Source of the DNA: JBOFCS01 sp051646185
Lineage (GTDB): Bacteria; Actinomycetota; Actinomycetes; Mycobacteriales; Mycobacteriaceae
Assembly (NCBI GenBank): GCA_051646185.1
Contig: JBOFCS010000184.1
Span: 1 to 6,134, forward strand
DNA length: 6,134 bases
Reading direction: 5' to 3'
Of the stretch, positions 1-5,310 are shown in pieces. The notes under the pieces were generated by a model that made no database searches, was not told where the DNA came from, and saw only the letters and a list, made by a program, of their open reading frames with translations. The translations under genes were made by a program, and so were the position numbers. Within the stretch, counting starts at the first letter, position 1; each line of letters opens with the position of its first letter.

Positions 1-20
1 GTCATTGGCAAATGACTTTT
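1..20. repeat. Inverted repeat with 6-base arms and T run at window edge
   Basis: GTCATT (1-6) and AATGAC (11-16) are perfect inverted arms around GGCA, followed on the plus strand by TTTT (17-20). This has the shape of a small terminator for a plus-strand gene lying to the left, but the stem is short and GC-poor. It may instead belong to the promoter of a minus-strand gene. The context to the left is not visible. Confidence 0.35.
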
Positions 21-43
21 ACACCAACACAAGCCTCGAACAA
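16..43 (-). promoter_or_regulatory. Weak promoter candidate reading left out of the window
   Basis: On the minus strand, TTGTTC (38-43) and TAAAAG (16-21) are 16 bases apart, a loose match to -35 and -10 hexamers. They could start a transcript for the next minus-strand gene. The match is modest, and such pairs occur by chance in AT-rich gaps. Confidence 0.22.
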
Positions 44-56
44 TGATCATTCGAGG
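34..56. repeat. Inverted repeat, 7-base arms (hairpin; weak terminator or operator candidate)
   Basis: CCTCGAA at 34-40 and TTCGAGG at 50-56 are perfect inverted arms around nine bases; the interior also contains the palindrome AATGATCATT (42-51). Read on the minus strand, the hairpin is followed by CTTGTGTTGG, only partly T-rich, so it would be a weak Rho-independent terminator for the DUF151 transcript. It also overlaps a possible -35 element, so an operator role for the next gene is equally possible. Confidence 0.45.
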
Positions 57-140
57 ATACGCGCTTTGAACCACTATGTGTAGTTCATTGGGCCGAACGA
101 TATGAGTAACTTCCGCTTTGGTCAATGCGACGCGCCCAAA

Positions 141-161
141 ACCTTAACCTAAAGTTGAGGT
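141..161 (-). promoter_or_regulatory. MerR-operator-like dyad (candidate)
   Basis: On the minus strand the sequence reads ACCTCAAC, five bases, then GTTAAGGT: arms that match at 7 of 8 positions. The size and the ACCT...AGGT ends resemble operators of MerR-family regulators. A further copy of the half-site ACCTTAAC lies at 177-184. The dyad is 53 bases after the DUF151 stop, so it would control a gene further left, outside the window. By conserved order that gene is expected to be a second MerR regulator (Rv1830/ResR type), which is inference. No convincing -35/-10 pair at MerR-type spacing was identified around it. Confidence 0.4.
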
Positions 162-213
162 CGAGACTATTTTGTGACCTTAACGTTGCCTTATGTACAC
201 ATTGAGCAACAAG

Positions 214-723
214 TCAGCCCTCTAGCCCTCTAAAATCATCAGGTGAGATGGAGTCCAAAAACTCTTTAAACTTCTCAACTTCTTCTTCTGGAACTGATTC
301 CTCTGGATCAACATCACTATCGGATTCATCATCTGGGATTGCAAGACCAGCCTCATCTAGCACGGCTTCTTCAACGTAGATAGGCACCCCAAGGCGCAGC
401 GCGATAGCTACCGAGTCTGAGGGGCGAGCAGAAACACGAATATCGGCATCAAAAACCAAGTCCGCATAAAAGGTTCCCTCACGTAAATCAACAATACGAA
501 CTTCTTTAAGCGAATGCCCAAAGGCATCAATCAGATTGCCAATAAGGTCATGGGTTAGTGGGCGGCTAGGTTCAACACCCTGCTGTTCTAAGGCAATGGC
601 AGCTGCTTCGCTCTGCCCAATCCAAATGGGCAGATATCGACCGCCATCAGACTCACGCAATAACAAAACGGGCTGATTCTGCGGCTGTTCAACACGGATT
701 CCCACTACGCGTACTTCACTCAT
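214..723 (-). CDS. DUF151 / bifunctional nuclease (BFN) family protein
   Basis: This 169-residue cytosolic protein has one DUF151 domain at about residues 3-125. Recognisable blocks are RYLPIWIGQSEAAAIA (30-45), LTHDLIGNLIDAFG (56-69) and SARPSDSVAIALRLGVPIYV (98-117). An acidic C-terminal tail follows (about 130-169), rich in D and E. Family members include the T. maritima structural-genomics protein TM0160 and plant BFN proteins with reported nuclease activity; the actinobacterial role is not established. The frame is open to a GTG at 744, but that codon has no ribosome binding site. The ATG at 723 has GGGAGG seven bases upstream, and the residues from MSEVRV onward are the conserved start, so I chose it. 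It follows ftsR after 49 bases and is probably co-transcribed with odhI and ftsR. In M. tuberculosis (Rv1829) a second MerR gene comes next. Confidence 0.92.
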   Translation of the reverse strand: MSEVRVVGIRVEQPQNQPVLLLRESDGGRYLPIWIGQSEAAAIALEQQGVEPSRPLTHDLIGNLIDAFGHSLKEVRIVDLREGTFYADLVFDADIRVSARPSDSVAIALRLGVPIYVEEAVLDEAGLAIPDDESDSDVDPEESVPEEEVEKFKEFLDSISPDDFRGLEG

Positions 724-730
724 TGCTCGG

Positions 731-736
731 CCTCCC
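731..736 (-). promoter_or_regulatory. Shine-Dalgarno that fixes the DUF151 gene start
   Basis: GGGAGG on the minus strand lies seven bases before the ATG at 723. It would fall inside the reading frame if the GTG at 744 were used, and so argues for the shorter protein. Confidence 0.8.
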
Positions 737-772
737 AATGCCACGCACCAGTTACCCGCTTGATCCTACTGA

Positions 773-1507
773 TCAACGGTCCAATGCACTACGTACTGCA
801 GACTTCACCATTGCTGAGTGAAGTGCAATAGAGAGTGCGGCAACTTCGCGCACTAAATCGTCAGCACGATCTCGCGCGCCTGAGTCACGGCTTTTAGCTA
901 CCGGCGTAACAATTTGAGCTATCAACCCAGCCTCACGTTCGGCGGCAGATCTAAATGCCCGCAAATGTCTAGGCTCTAACCCAAACTCAGCAAGCTCATT
1001 AGCCGAGCGCACTAAAGTAATCGCATACTCATCAAAAAATCCGGCGGGACCGCTGGTAACTACCGAACTTGCTATCAAAGCTGCCACAAATTCTTCACTT
1101 GCACCGGAACGGGCAACAAGATCTTCTCTGCTCACCCGGACTTCGCGACTGGGATGAAAAACACCTACCACAGCCGATTCGGTATCCACAGTCTCAGCTA
1201 TAACTGCGCGAAGGTGCGGAGATCGATCCGAAGATACCGAGCCGCTATCTAGAGCGTCCAGCTGCTCCTTAATCACTTTCAGCGGTAAGTATCGGTCTCG
1301 CTGTGCAGTTAATACAAACCTAAGCCGCTCACAGTCGGAAACTGAAAACCGCCGATAACCTGAAGCAGTACGTTCTGGAGTGAGAAGACCTTCAGATTCT
1401 AAGAACCTAATCTTAGAGATAGTGACATCGGGGAACTCAGGGCGAAGGCGATCAAGAACAGAACCGATCGACATTCCCTGACGCTGTTGTTGTCTCGGTG
1501 ATGTCAC
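773..1507 (-). CDS. ftsR: MerR-type transcriptional regulator FtsR
   Basis: FtsR is a MerR-family DNA-binding regulator; in C. glutamicum it binds the ftsZ promoter and activates it, and the M. tuberculosis counterpart is Rv1828. The 244 residues hold an N-terminal winged helix-turn-helix (about 12-82) with the MerR signature KIRFLESEGLLTPER and SGYRRFS. A linker and a C-terminal helical effector or dimerization region follow (about 125-240), including LAEFGLEPRHLRAFRSAAER. No cysteine cluster typical of metal-sensing MerR proteins is seen; the only cysteine is C59, in the DNA-binding part. The GTG at 1507 overlaps the odhI stop as GTGA and has no clear Shine-Dalgarno, so translation is likely coupled to odhI. 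An internal ATG at 1474 (MSIGSVLDRL), where strong conservation begins, is an alternative start. The gene ends 49 bases before the DUF151 gene. Confidence 0.93.
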   Translation of the reverse strand: MTSPRQQQRQGMSIGSVLDRLRPEFPDVTISKIRFLESEGLLTPERTASGYRRFSVSDCERLRFVLTAQRDRYLPLKVIKEQLDALDSGSVSSDRSPHLRAVIAETVDTESAVVGVFHPSREVRVSREDLVARSGASEEFVAALIASSVVTSGPAGFFDEYAITLVRSANELAEFGLEPRHLRAFRSAAEREAGLIAQIVTPVAKSRDSGARDRADDLVREVAALSIALHSAMVKSAVRSALDR

Positions 1508-1980
1508 TGCCCAGTATCACCAACGGTAGAGCCATCACCATCACCGGAACGCGGTCCGGTAAGAAACACTAACCGGAACTTTCCAATTTGAACTTCATCA
1601 CCATTGGCGAGTACTACTGCATCAACAGGTTCACGATTGACATAAGTGCCATTGAGACTTCCTACATCGACTACTTGAAAATCTTCCTCCACACGACGAA
1701 ATTCCGCATGACGACGACTCACTGTCACATCATCAAGAAAAATATCGCTATCAGGATGTCGTCCTGCTGATGTTGCAACCTGATCAAGCAAGAACCTTGA
1801 CCCTGCATTTGGCCCTCGCTTAACTACGAGCAAAGCTGAACCAACAGGGAGTCCATCAACACCAGAAACAGGACTACCCGCGGCAGGGGCATCCAGTTCG
1901 GTGAGAAAATCTGTACCAAAAACCGATGTCGTCTCAACCGAGGACTCCCCCAGCGCTGAATCTTTTTCCTGTTCGCTCAC
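1504..1980 (-). CDS. odhI: FHA-domain phospho-switch protein OdhI/GarA
   Basis: OdhI (GarA in mycobacteria) binds and inhibits the 2-oxoglutarate dehydrogenase E1 subunit; in mycobacteria it also acts on glutamate metabolism enzymes. Phosphorylation by serine/threonine kinases (PknG, PknB and others) makes its FHA domain bind its own N-terminus and relieves inhibition. All key elements are visible in the 158 residues. The phospho-acceptor motif is ETTSVF, with T17 and T18. The FHA domain covers about 49-141, with phosphothreonine-binding residues in GRHPDSD (R74), TVSRRHAEF (S89, R90) and SLNGTYVN (N110). A Gly/Asp-rich tail of about 17 residues follows, longer than in C. glutamicum OdhI and more like mycobacterial GarA. 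The start is GTG at 1980, with AAGGAG five bases upstream. A 172-base gap before it could hold its own promoter. The stop overlaps the ftsR start (GTGA). Confidence 0.97.
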   Translation of the reverse strand: MSEQEKDSALGESSVETTSVFGTDFLTELDAPAAGSPVSGVDGLPVGSALLVVKRGPNAGSRFLLDQVATSAGRHPDSDIFLDDVTVSRRHAEFRRVEEDFQVVDVGSLNGTYVNREPVDAVVLANGDEVQIGKFRLVFLTGPRSGDGDGSTVGDTGQ

Positions 1981-2152
1981 CGCTACTCCTTCTTCACATC
2001 ACTAACGCGTGTACTCGACCGTACCCTGGATGCCACACTCATGTAGCCATCTCGGTATGCCTTACCACTATCTGGTTACCACAAATCAAATTGTGACTAA
2101 CGCTTACTCTGGCACCAACCGAACAACTACTAATCTACCTGGATCACTAAAC
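1981..2152 (-). promoter_or_regulatory. gcvH-odhI intergenic region, likely control region of odhI
   Basis: This 172-base gap is the longest between two complete genes here. It holds an imperfect palindrome at 2080-2095 (CACAA and TTGTG arms around six bases) and a 7-base direct repeat TTACCAC at 2063-2069 and 2076-2082, 13 bases apart. I see no hairpin followed by a T run and no clear -35/-10 pair. The size of the gap suggests separate control of the odhI-ftsR-DUF151 unit, but this is inference. Confidence 0.35.
1986..1991 (-). promoter_or_regulatory. Shine-Dalgarno of odhI/garA
   Basis: AAGGAG on the minus strand lies five bases before the GTG at 1980. It supports that GTG as the start and gives an N-terminus with the phospho-acceptor motif at the usual distance. 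Confidence 0.75.
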
Positions 2153-2557
2153 CTACTGGCCAACAATCTCTGCATAACTATCAGCATCAAGAATGACATC
2201 CAAAGCTGCCTCTAAAGTTTCTTTATCACTAACTTCGAGGTCAACCAGCCAGCCTGCACCGTACGGATCAGTATTAACTAACTCTGGACTAGACTCTAAT
2301 TCACTATTGACCGCAATCACTTTGGCAGTAATAGGCGAAAAGAGATCAGAAACACTCTTTGTTGATTCAACTTCACCAAAAGAATCACCAGCGCAAACCC
2401 GAGCATCAGCATCGGGCAATTGAACAAACACGACATCACCTAATTGCGACTGGGCAAAATCGGTAATTCCCACCCGAACAGTTGTATCCCCAGTTCGTTG
2501 CACCCACTCATGTTCATTGGTATAAAGCAGATCCTCTGGAATATTCGACTCTGTCAC
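2153..2557 (-). CDS. gcvH: Glycine cleavage system H protein (lipoyl carrier)
   Basis: GcvH carries the aminomethyl group of glycine on a lipoyl-lysine between the P, T and L proteins of the glycine cleavage system in the cytosol. It can also pass lipoyl groups to other enzymes in some organisms. The 134-residue length is normal for the family. The lipoylation motif is intact (GEVESTKSVSDLFSP, lipoyl lysine K67), and the NEHEWV motif near the N-terminus and PYGAGWL near residue 100 are typical. The start is GTG at 2557, supported by AAGGAA five bases upstream (2563-2568). The gene follows the second DUF881 gene after 64 bases. No gcvP, gcvT, lipA or lipB is in the window, so a partner system must be elsewhere or the protein has another role. 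It lies just upstream of odhI, which controls another lipoyl-dependent complex. Confidence 0.96.
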   Translation of the reverse strand: MTESNIPEDLLYTNEHEWVQRTGDTTVRVGITDFAQSQLGDVVFVQLPDADARVCAGDSFGEVESTKSVSDLFSPITAKVIAVNSELESSPELVNTDPYGAGWLVDLEVSDKETLEAALDVILDADSYAEIVGQ

Positions 2558-2621
2558 GTTGGTTCCTTGTATGTCTCGTAGTTCTTACAGTGATGCACTA
2601 ACGCTGATAATCCTAAACAAA

Positions 2622-3398
2622 TCAGTTACCAGGTTGAGCGTATTGCCGTGGCTTGATCTCACGCAAGGCAGTGATATCAACCTGCGCAGACTGCTCAACT
2701 ATAGCTTTACCTCCGGCACGACCAACGGTGTCGACTACTCCACCTGGAATATTCAAGGCAGCCGCAAGTGTAGGCGGATCACCAATTGCTAAGACGGTAA
2801 ACGGTGCCGATAACTGAACATCATCAACTCGAATACTCCCAGCACTACCCGAAATGGAAGAATCCACACCGATTCTCACCCGCTGTCGCGTTTTTGCTCC
2901 CCGCATCTCAATCGCTTCAGCACCAGCTGCACGTAATTCCTGAACCTGATCAATGAGAACTTCCGGTCCAATACCGTTTGTATCGTCGGTAATGGTTAAA
3001 ATCACTCCCGGACCAGTAGCCGCAGCAATTCCAACCTGAATTGAGAGTGCCGCTAGCCGGGCTTGAGCTTCAAGAACTGCAGCATCGGATCCACTTCCGC
3101 TCGCTTGCAGAGCTGATAAGGTCTGTTCTAATGTGGTGATTTCCTGTCGCAATGATGCCTCGCGTTGATGCAAGGTATCAAGAACAACAAGTAAGTCTGC
3201 TGGGCGTGCTGACTCCAAAGAATCTCCGGAACCGGTTCCCCGTACTTGGGTAGCAATTGCCACCCCTAGCGCAGCACACAACAGCACCGCAAATACTCCA
3301 AAAAACACTGAAGTACTCTTTCGTGGGGTCAACTCTAAGGTTTCATCAAGCTTTTCGTGGCGCCCGCTCAATTCGTCTTTACTGCCTAAATCATTCAT
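2622..3398 (-). CDS. DUF881 family membrane-anchored protein (second copy)
   Basis: This 258-residue protein has a polar, charged N-terminal tail of 28 residues, one membrane segment (about 29-51) and a coiled-coil stretch rich in L, E and Q (about 68-98). A DUF881 domain follows (about 128-240). It aligns by eye with the first DUF881 protein: GPGVILTITDD matches GDGITVTLAD, RAAGAEAIEMRGAK matches WASGAEAVAIDGVR, and SAPFTVLAIGDPPTLAAAL matches SSPYTVEAIGPVGALQTGF. The NAMW-type signature of the first copy is replaced by QELR, so the two have diverged and probably do not substitute for each other. The ATG at 3398 is three bases after the sbp stop, with no good Shine-Dalgarno, which suggests translational coupling. 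It corresponds in position to M. tuberculosis Rv1825. It probably acts on the outer face of the cytoplasmic membrane; the activity is unknown. Confidence 0.9.
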   Translation of the reverse strand: MNDLGSKDELSGRHEKLDETLELTPRKSTSVFFGVFAVLLCAALGVAIATQVRGTGSGDSLESARPADLLVVLDTLHQREASLRQEITTLEQTLSALQASGSGSDAAVLEAQARLAALSIQVGIAAATGPGVILTITDDTNGIGPEVLIDQVQELRAAGAEAIEMRGAKTRQRVRIGVDSSISGSAGSIRVDDVQLSAPFTVLAIGDPPTLAAALNIPGGVVDTVGRAGGKAIVEQSAQVDITALREIKPRQYAQPGN

Positions 3399-3401
3399 GG
3401 G

Positions 3402-3734
3402 CTACGCACCAAAAAGCCTGCGTCGCAATGCAGCTGCATTTCCAAAAATACGGATACCCAGCACTACAACTATTGCAGTAGAAAGCTGAGTGCCCACTCC
3501 AAGCTGATCGCCAAGCCAGACTATAAATGCGGCAACAACAACATTAAACACAAAGGAGACAACAAACACTTTAGAATCAAAAATGCGATCTAGATAAGCT
3601 CTTAGCCCACCAAAAACTGCATCTAAAGCAGCAACCACGGCAATAGGCAAGTACGGCTGAACTGCATCGGGCACCTGAGGACTAAACACCACGCCCAAAA
3701 CAACCCCTGCTACTAACGCAATTAACCCGATCAC
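3402..3734 (-). CDS. sbp: Small basic membrane protein Sbp (DUF1290 family)
   Basis: This is a 110-residue, almost wholly hydrophobic protein with membrane segments at about residues 1-18, 29-43, 56-75 and 84-98, and a basic C-terminus (ALRRRLFGA). The family core is clear: LPIAVVAALDAVFGGLRAYL, then FDSKVFVVSFVFN and GIRIFGNAAALRRR. The start is GTG at 3734, overlapping the upstream DUF881 stop as GTGA, with a strong AGGAGG seven bases upstream (3742-3747). In B. subtilis, sbp lies with ylxW and ylxX just before ftsA-ftsZ; here it is flanked on both sides by DUF881 genes. That conserved linkage suggests a membrane complex with the two DUF881 proteins, possibly related to division or envelope growth, but no function has been shown and this is inference. 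The stop lies three bases before the next gene. Confidence 0.9.
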   Translation of the reverse strand: MIGLIALVAGVVLGVVFSPQVPDAVQPYLPIAVVAALDAVFGGLRAYLDRIFDSKVFVVSFVFNVVVAAFIVWLGDQLGVGTQLSTAIVVVLGIRIFGNAAALRRRLFGA

Positions 3735-4600
3735 CGGGGAACCTCCTGTCTCAATTCACGAGCAAATCGGGTTTCTCTTAGGCTTGCAGAGGAAAGCAAC
3801 ATTCCTTTGGCTTCGTCAATAGTAAAACCAGCACCGTATGCCTGTTTCACCAAGGACATTCGCAAGTAAGCCGAGCTCGCCACAAATCCAGTCTGCAAAG
3901 CACCAACAGGCCCGATAGCTTCCACCGTGTAAGGGGAACTAATAGGCTGATTATCAACGAGCAAAGCTCCTCCTGCCTGGCGAATAGTCACCTGCGGACC
4001 AACTCTGACCCCATCAATGGCCACTGCTTCAGCTCCTGAAGCCCACATAGCGTTAACTACCAACTGGATATCACGATCTAAAATTGCAAAAGGTGTAGCA
4101 CCAACTTTATTTTTCGTCCCGTCACTGAGATCAGACTTTACTGCTGGATCAGCCAGGGTAACCGTGATCCCATCTCCCTGAACAGCTGAAGCAGCAGCTG
4201 CAGCTTCTAGCGAATTAAGTCTAGCGAGAATTTTTCTGCCAGTAACATTTCCAGCGAGTGCACTTGAGCGGACAGTATCGATGGAACGCATCAACTCATC
4301 ACGCTCAGATTTAAGATCCCGATCAAGACTCTGCGCAGCTCTTACCTGCTCCAGGTATTTTTGATGATCAAGCTCCACCCCTGGAGCTTCTTTTTTTGCT
4401 TGCAAAACAGCCCCAGTAAGAATCACACCGATAAGCGCACCTGCGCAAAACAACCAAAAAAAACCACTCACCCTTGCTGGTTTCTTCGGGAGCTTACTCT
4501 TCTTGTGTGCCGCAGCAGCATAGCCTGAGTCTAAATGCTCGGACTGAAGATACCTTAGCAAGGACGGCACGTCATTGCGCCGAAGAATTTTTTGGCTCAC
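3731..4600 (-). CDS. DUF881 family membrane-anchored protein (first copy)
   Basis: This is a 289-residue protein with a basic cytosolic tail of about 44 residues, one membrane segment (about 45-67, GFFWLFCAGALIGVILTGAV) and a coiled-coil-like stretch (about 74-112). An extracytoplasmic DUF881 domain follows (about 140-250), with the typical core NAMWASGAEAVAIDGVRV and SSPYTVEAIG. DUF881 includes B. subtilis YlxW and YlxX, encoded beside sbp and ftsA; no biochemical activity is established. The frame is open up to 4900, but that extension would lie inside pgsA2. I chose GTG at 4600 because it makes a GTGA overlap with the pgsA2 stop, the arrangement also seen at the next junction, and gives a length close to the mycobacterial homologue Rv1823. 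The Shine-Dalgarno is weak, so translation is probably coupled to pgsA2. It is a paralogue of the gene at 2622-3398. Family certain; role unknown. Confidence 0.9.
   Translation of the reverse strand: MSQKILRRNDVPSLLRYLQSEHLDSGYAAAAHKKSKLPKKPARVSGFFWLFCAGALIGVILTGAVLQAKKEAPGVELDHQKYLEQVRAAQSLDRDLKSERDELMRSIDTVRSSALAGNVTGRKILARLNSLEAAAAASAVQGDGITVTLADPAVKSDLSDGTKNKVGATPFAILDRDIQLVVNAMWASGAEAVAIDGVRVGPQVTIRQAGGALLVDNQPISSPYTVEAIGPVGALQTGFVASSAYLRMSLVKQAYGAGFTIDEAKGMLLSSASLRETRFARELRQEVPR
3742..3747 (-). promoter_or_regulatory. Strong Shine-Dalgarno of sbp
   Basis: AGGAGG on the minus strand lies seven bases before the GTG at 3734. It sits inside the 3' end of the upstream DUF881 gene and supports the overlapping GTGA start of sbp. 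Confidence 0.8.
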
Positions 4601-5235
4601 TGTGCACCCAACCGCGGCACTGTCTTGACAATCATTACCACCTGAATCATGTACAACACCCACGTCCATAGGTATAGCACTGTGCCCCAGCATAAAAGGG
4701 CGTAGCCAAACGGAGCTGCAGCATTGCCCATCCACGAGTCCCACTGCCCTAGCAACAACATCGGAAAGGCTCCCATCAGAGCGAAAGTTGCGGCCTTGCC
4801 AAGGTAATGCACCGGAAGGGCTAATATTCCGCGCACTCTTAGGATAGGGAGAACACAGGCCAGCAATAGGTCTCGAGCAACAATAAGTGCTACTACCCAC
4901 CAGGGAAGAATATCTCGTAGTACAAAAGCAACAGGGACAACGACCATATACAGTCGGTCAGCTGCTGGGTCTAATAAAACTCCTAGCCGGGAGGATTGGT
5001 CAAGAATTCTTGCAAGTTTGCCATCGAGCCAATCACTGAATCCGCTAAGCATCAAAATTGCAAGCGCCCAACCGTCGGCGTGATGAACCAAAAAAACCCA
5101 TAAAAAAACCGGAACTCCAAGCAGCCTCAGCGCGGACAAAATATTAGGAATGGTGACAACACGATCAGGTACACTCGCAGCAGCCGACCGCGTGTCAGTT
5201 CCTGTGATCTCATCATCGGACTTCGATGCCTGCAT
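4597..5235 (-). CDS. pgsA2: CDP-alcohol phosphatidyltransferase family membrane protein (PgsA2 type)
   Basis: This integral membrane enzyme (212 residues) should transfer a phosphatidyl group from a CDP-linked donor to an alcohol acceptor in phospholipid synthesis. The full CDP-alcohol phosphotransferase signature D-x2-DG-x2-AR-x8-G-x3-D-x3-D is present: D68, D71, G72, A75, R76, G85, D89 and D93. These aspartates bind the metals and include the catalytic base in the family. Hydrophobic segments lie at about residues 36-50, 55-66, 96-106, 112-130, 148-163 and 175-203; the first 25 residues are polar. The ATG at 5235 is preceded by GGGAAG seven bases upstream, supporting this start. The M. tuberculosis homologue in this position (Rv1822) is named PgsA2 and has been discussed as a phosphatidylglycerophosphate or cardiolipin synthase; sequence alone does not settle the acceptor. 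The stop overlaps the next start by four bases. Confidence 0.88.
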   Translation of the reverse strand: MQASKSDDEITGTDTRSAAASVPDRVVTIPNILSALRLLGVPVFLWVFLVHHADGWALAILMLSGFSDWLDGKLARILDQSSRLGVLLDPAADRLYMVVVPVAFVLRDILPWWVVALIVARDLLLACVLPILRVRGILALPVHYLGKAATFALMGAFPMLLLGQWDSWMGNAAAPFGYALLCWGTVLYLWTWVLYMIQVVMIVKTVPRLGAQ

Positions 5236-5310
5236 AGTATTAGCTTCCCATAACAGTGCTCATAGAATTACCGAATTCTTCCTCGCAAAATAAAGCTATG
5301 CCAATAAACG

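Noticed and set aside
724..744. GTG at 744 as start of the DUF151 gene
   Set aside because: It has no ribosome binding site, and it would place the strong GGGAGG inside the coding sequence.
761..775. Inverted repeat TGATC-CTACT-GATCA at the ftsR stop codon
   Set aside because: The arms are only 5 bases with no T run on the minus strand, too weak for a terminator, and the DUF151 gene follows at once.
1588..1770. Short plus-strand open frame opposite odhI
   Set aside because: It lies antisense to a well-conserved FHA-domain gene, has no recognisable domain, and its composition fits a shadow frame. The same holds for plus-strand frames at 2009-2215, 2193-2423, 2559-2792, 3257-3481 and 4474-4671.
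2558..2621. Possible promoter between the second DUF881 gene and gcvH (TAGGAT at 2610-2615)
   Set aside because: No acceptable -35 hexamer lies at the right distance, so I could not support a promoter.
4601..4900. Open frame extending the first DUF881 gene upstream to 4900
   Set aside because: It lies entirely inside pgsA2, its translation shows no family similarity, and the GTG at 4600 gives the typical overlap and length.
5264..5279. Inverted repeat AGAATT-ACCG-AATTCT between secA2 and pgsA2
   Set aside because: The stem is AT-rich with no T run and is expected by chance in such a spacer; there is no support for a terminator.
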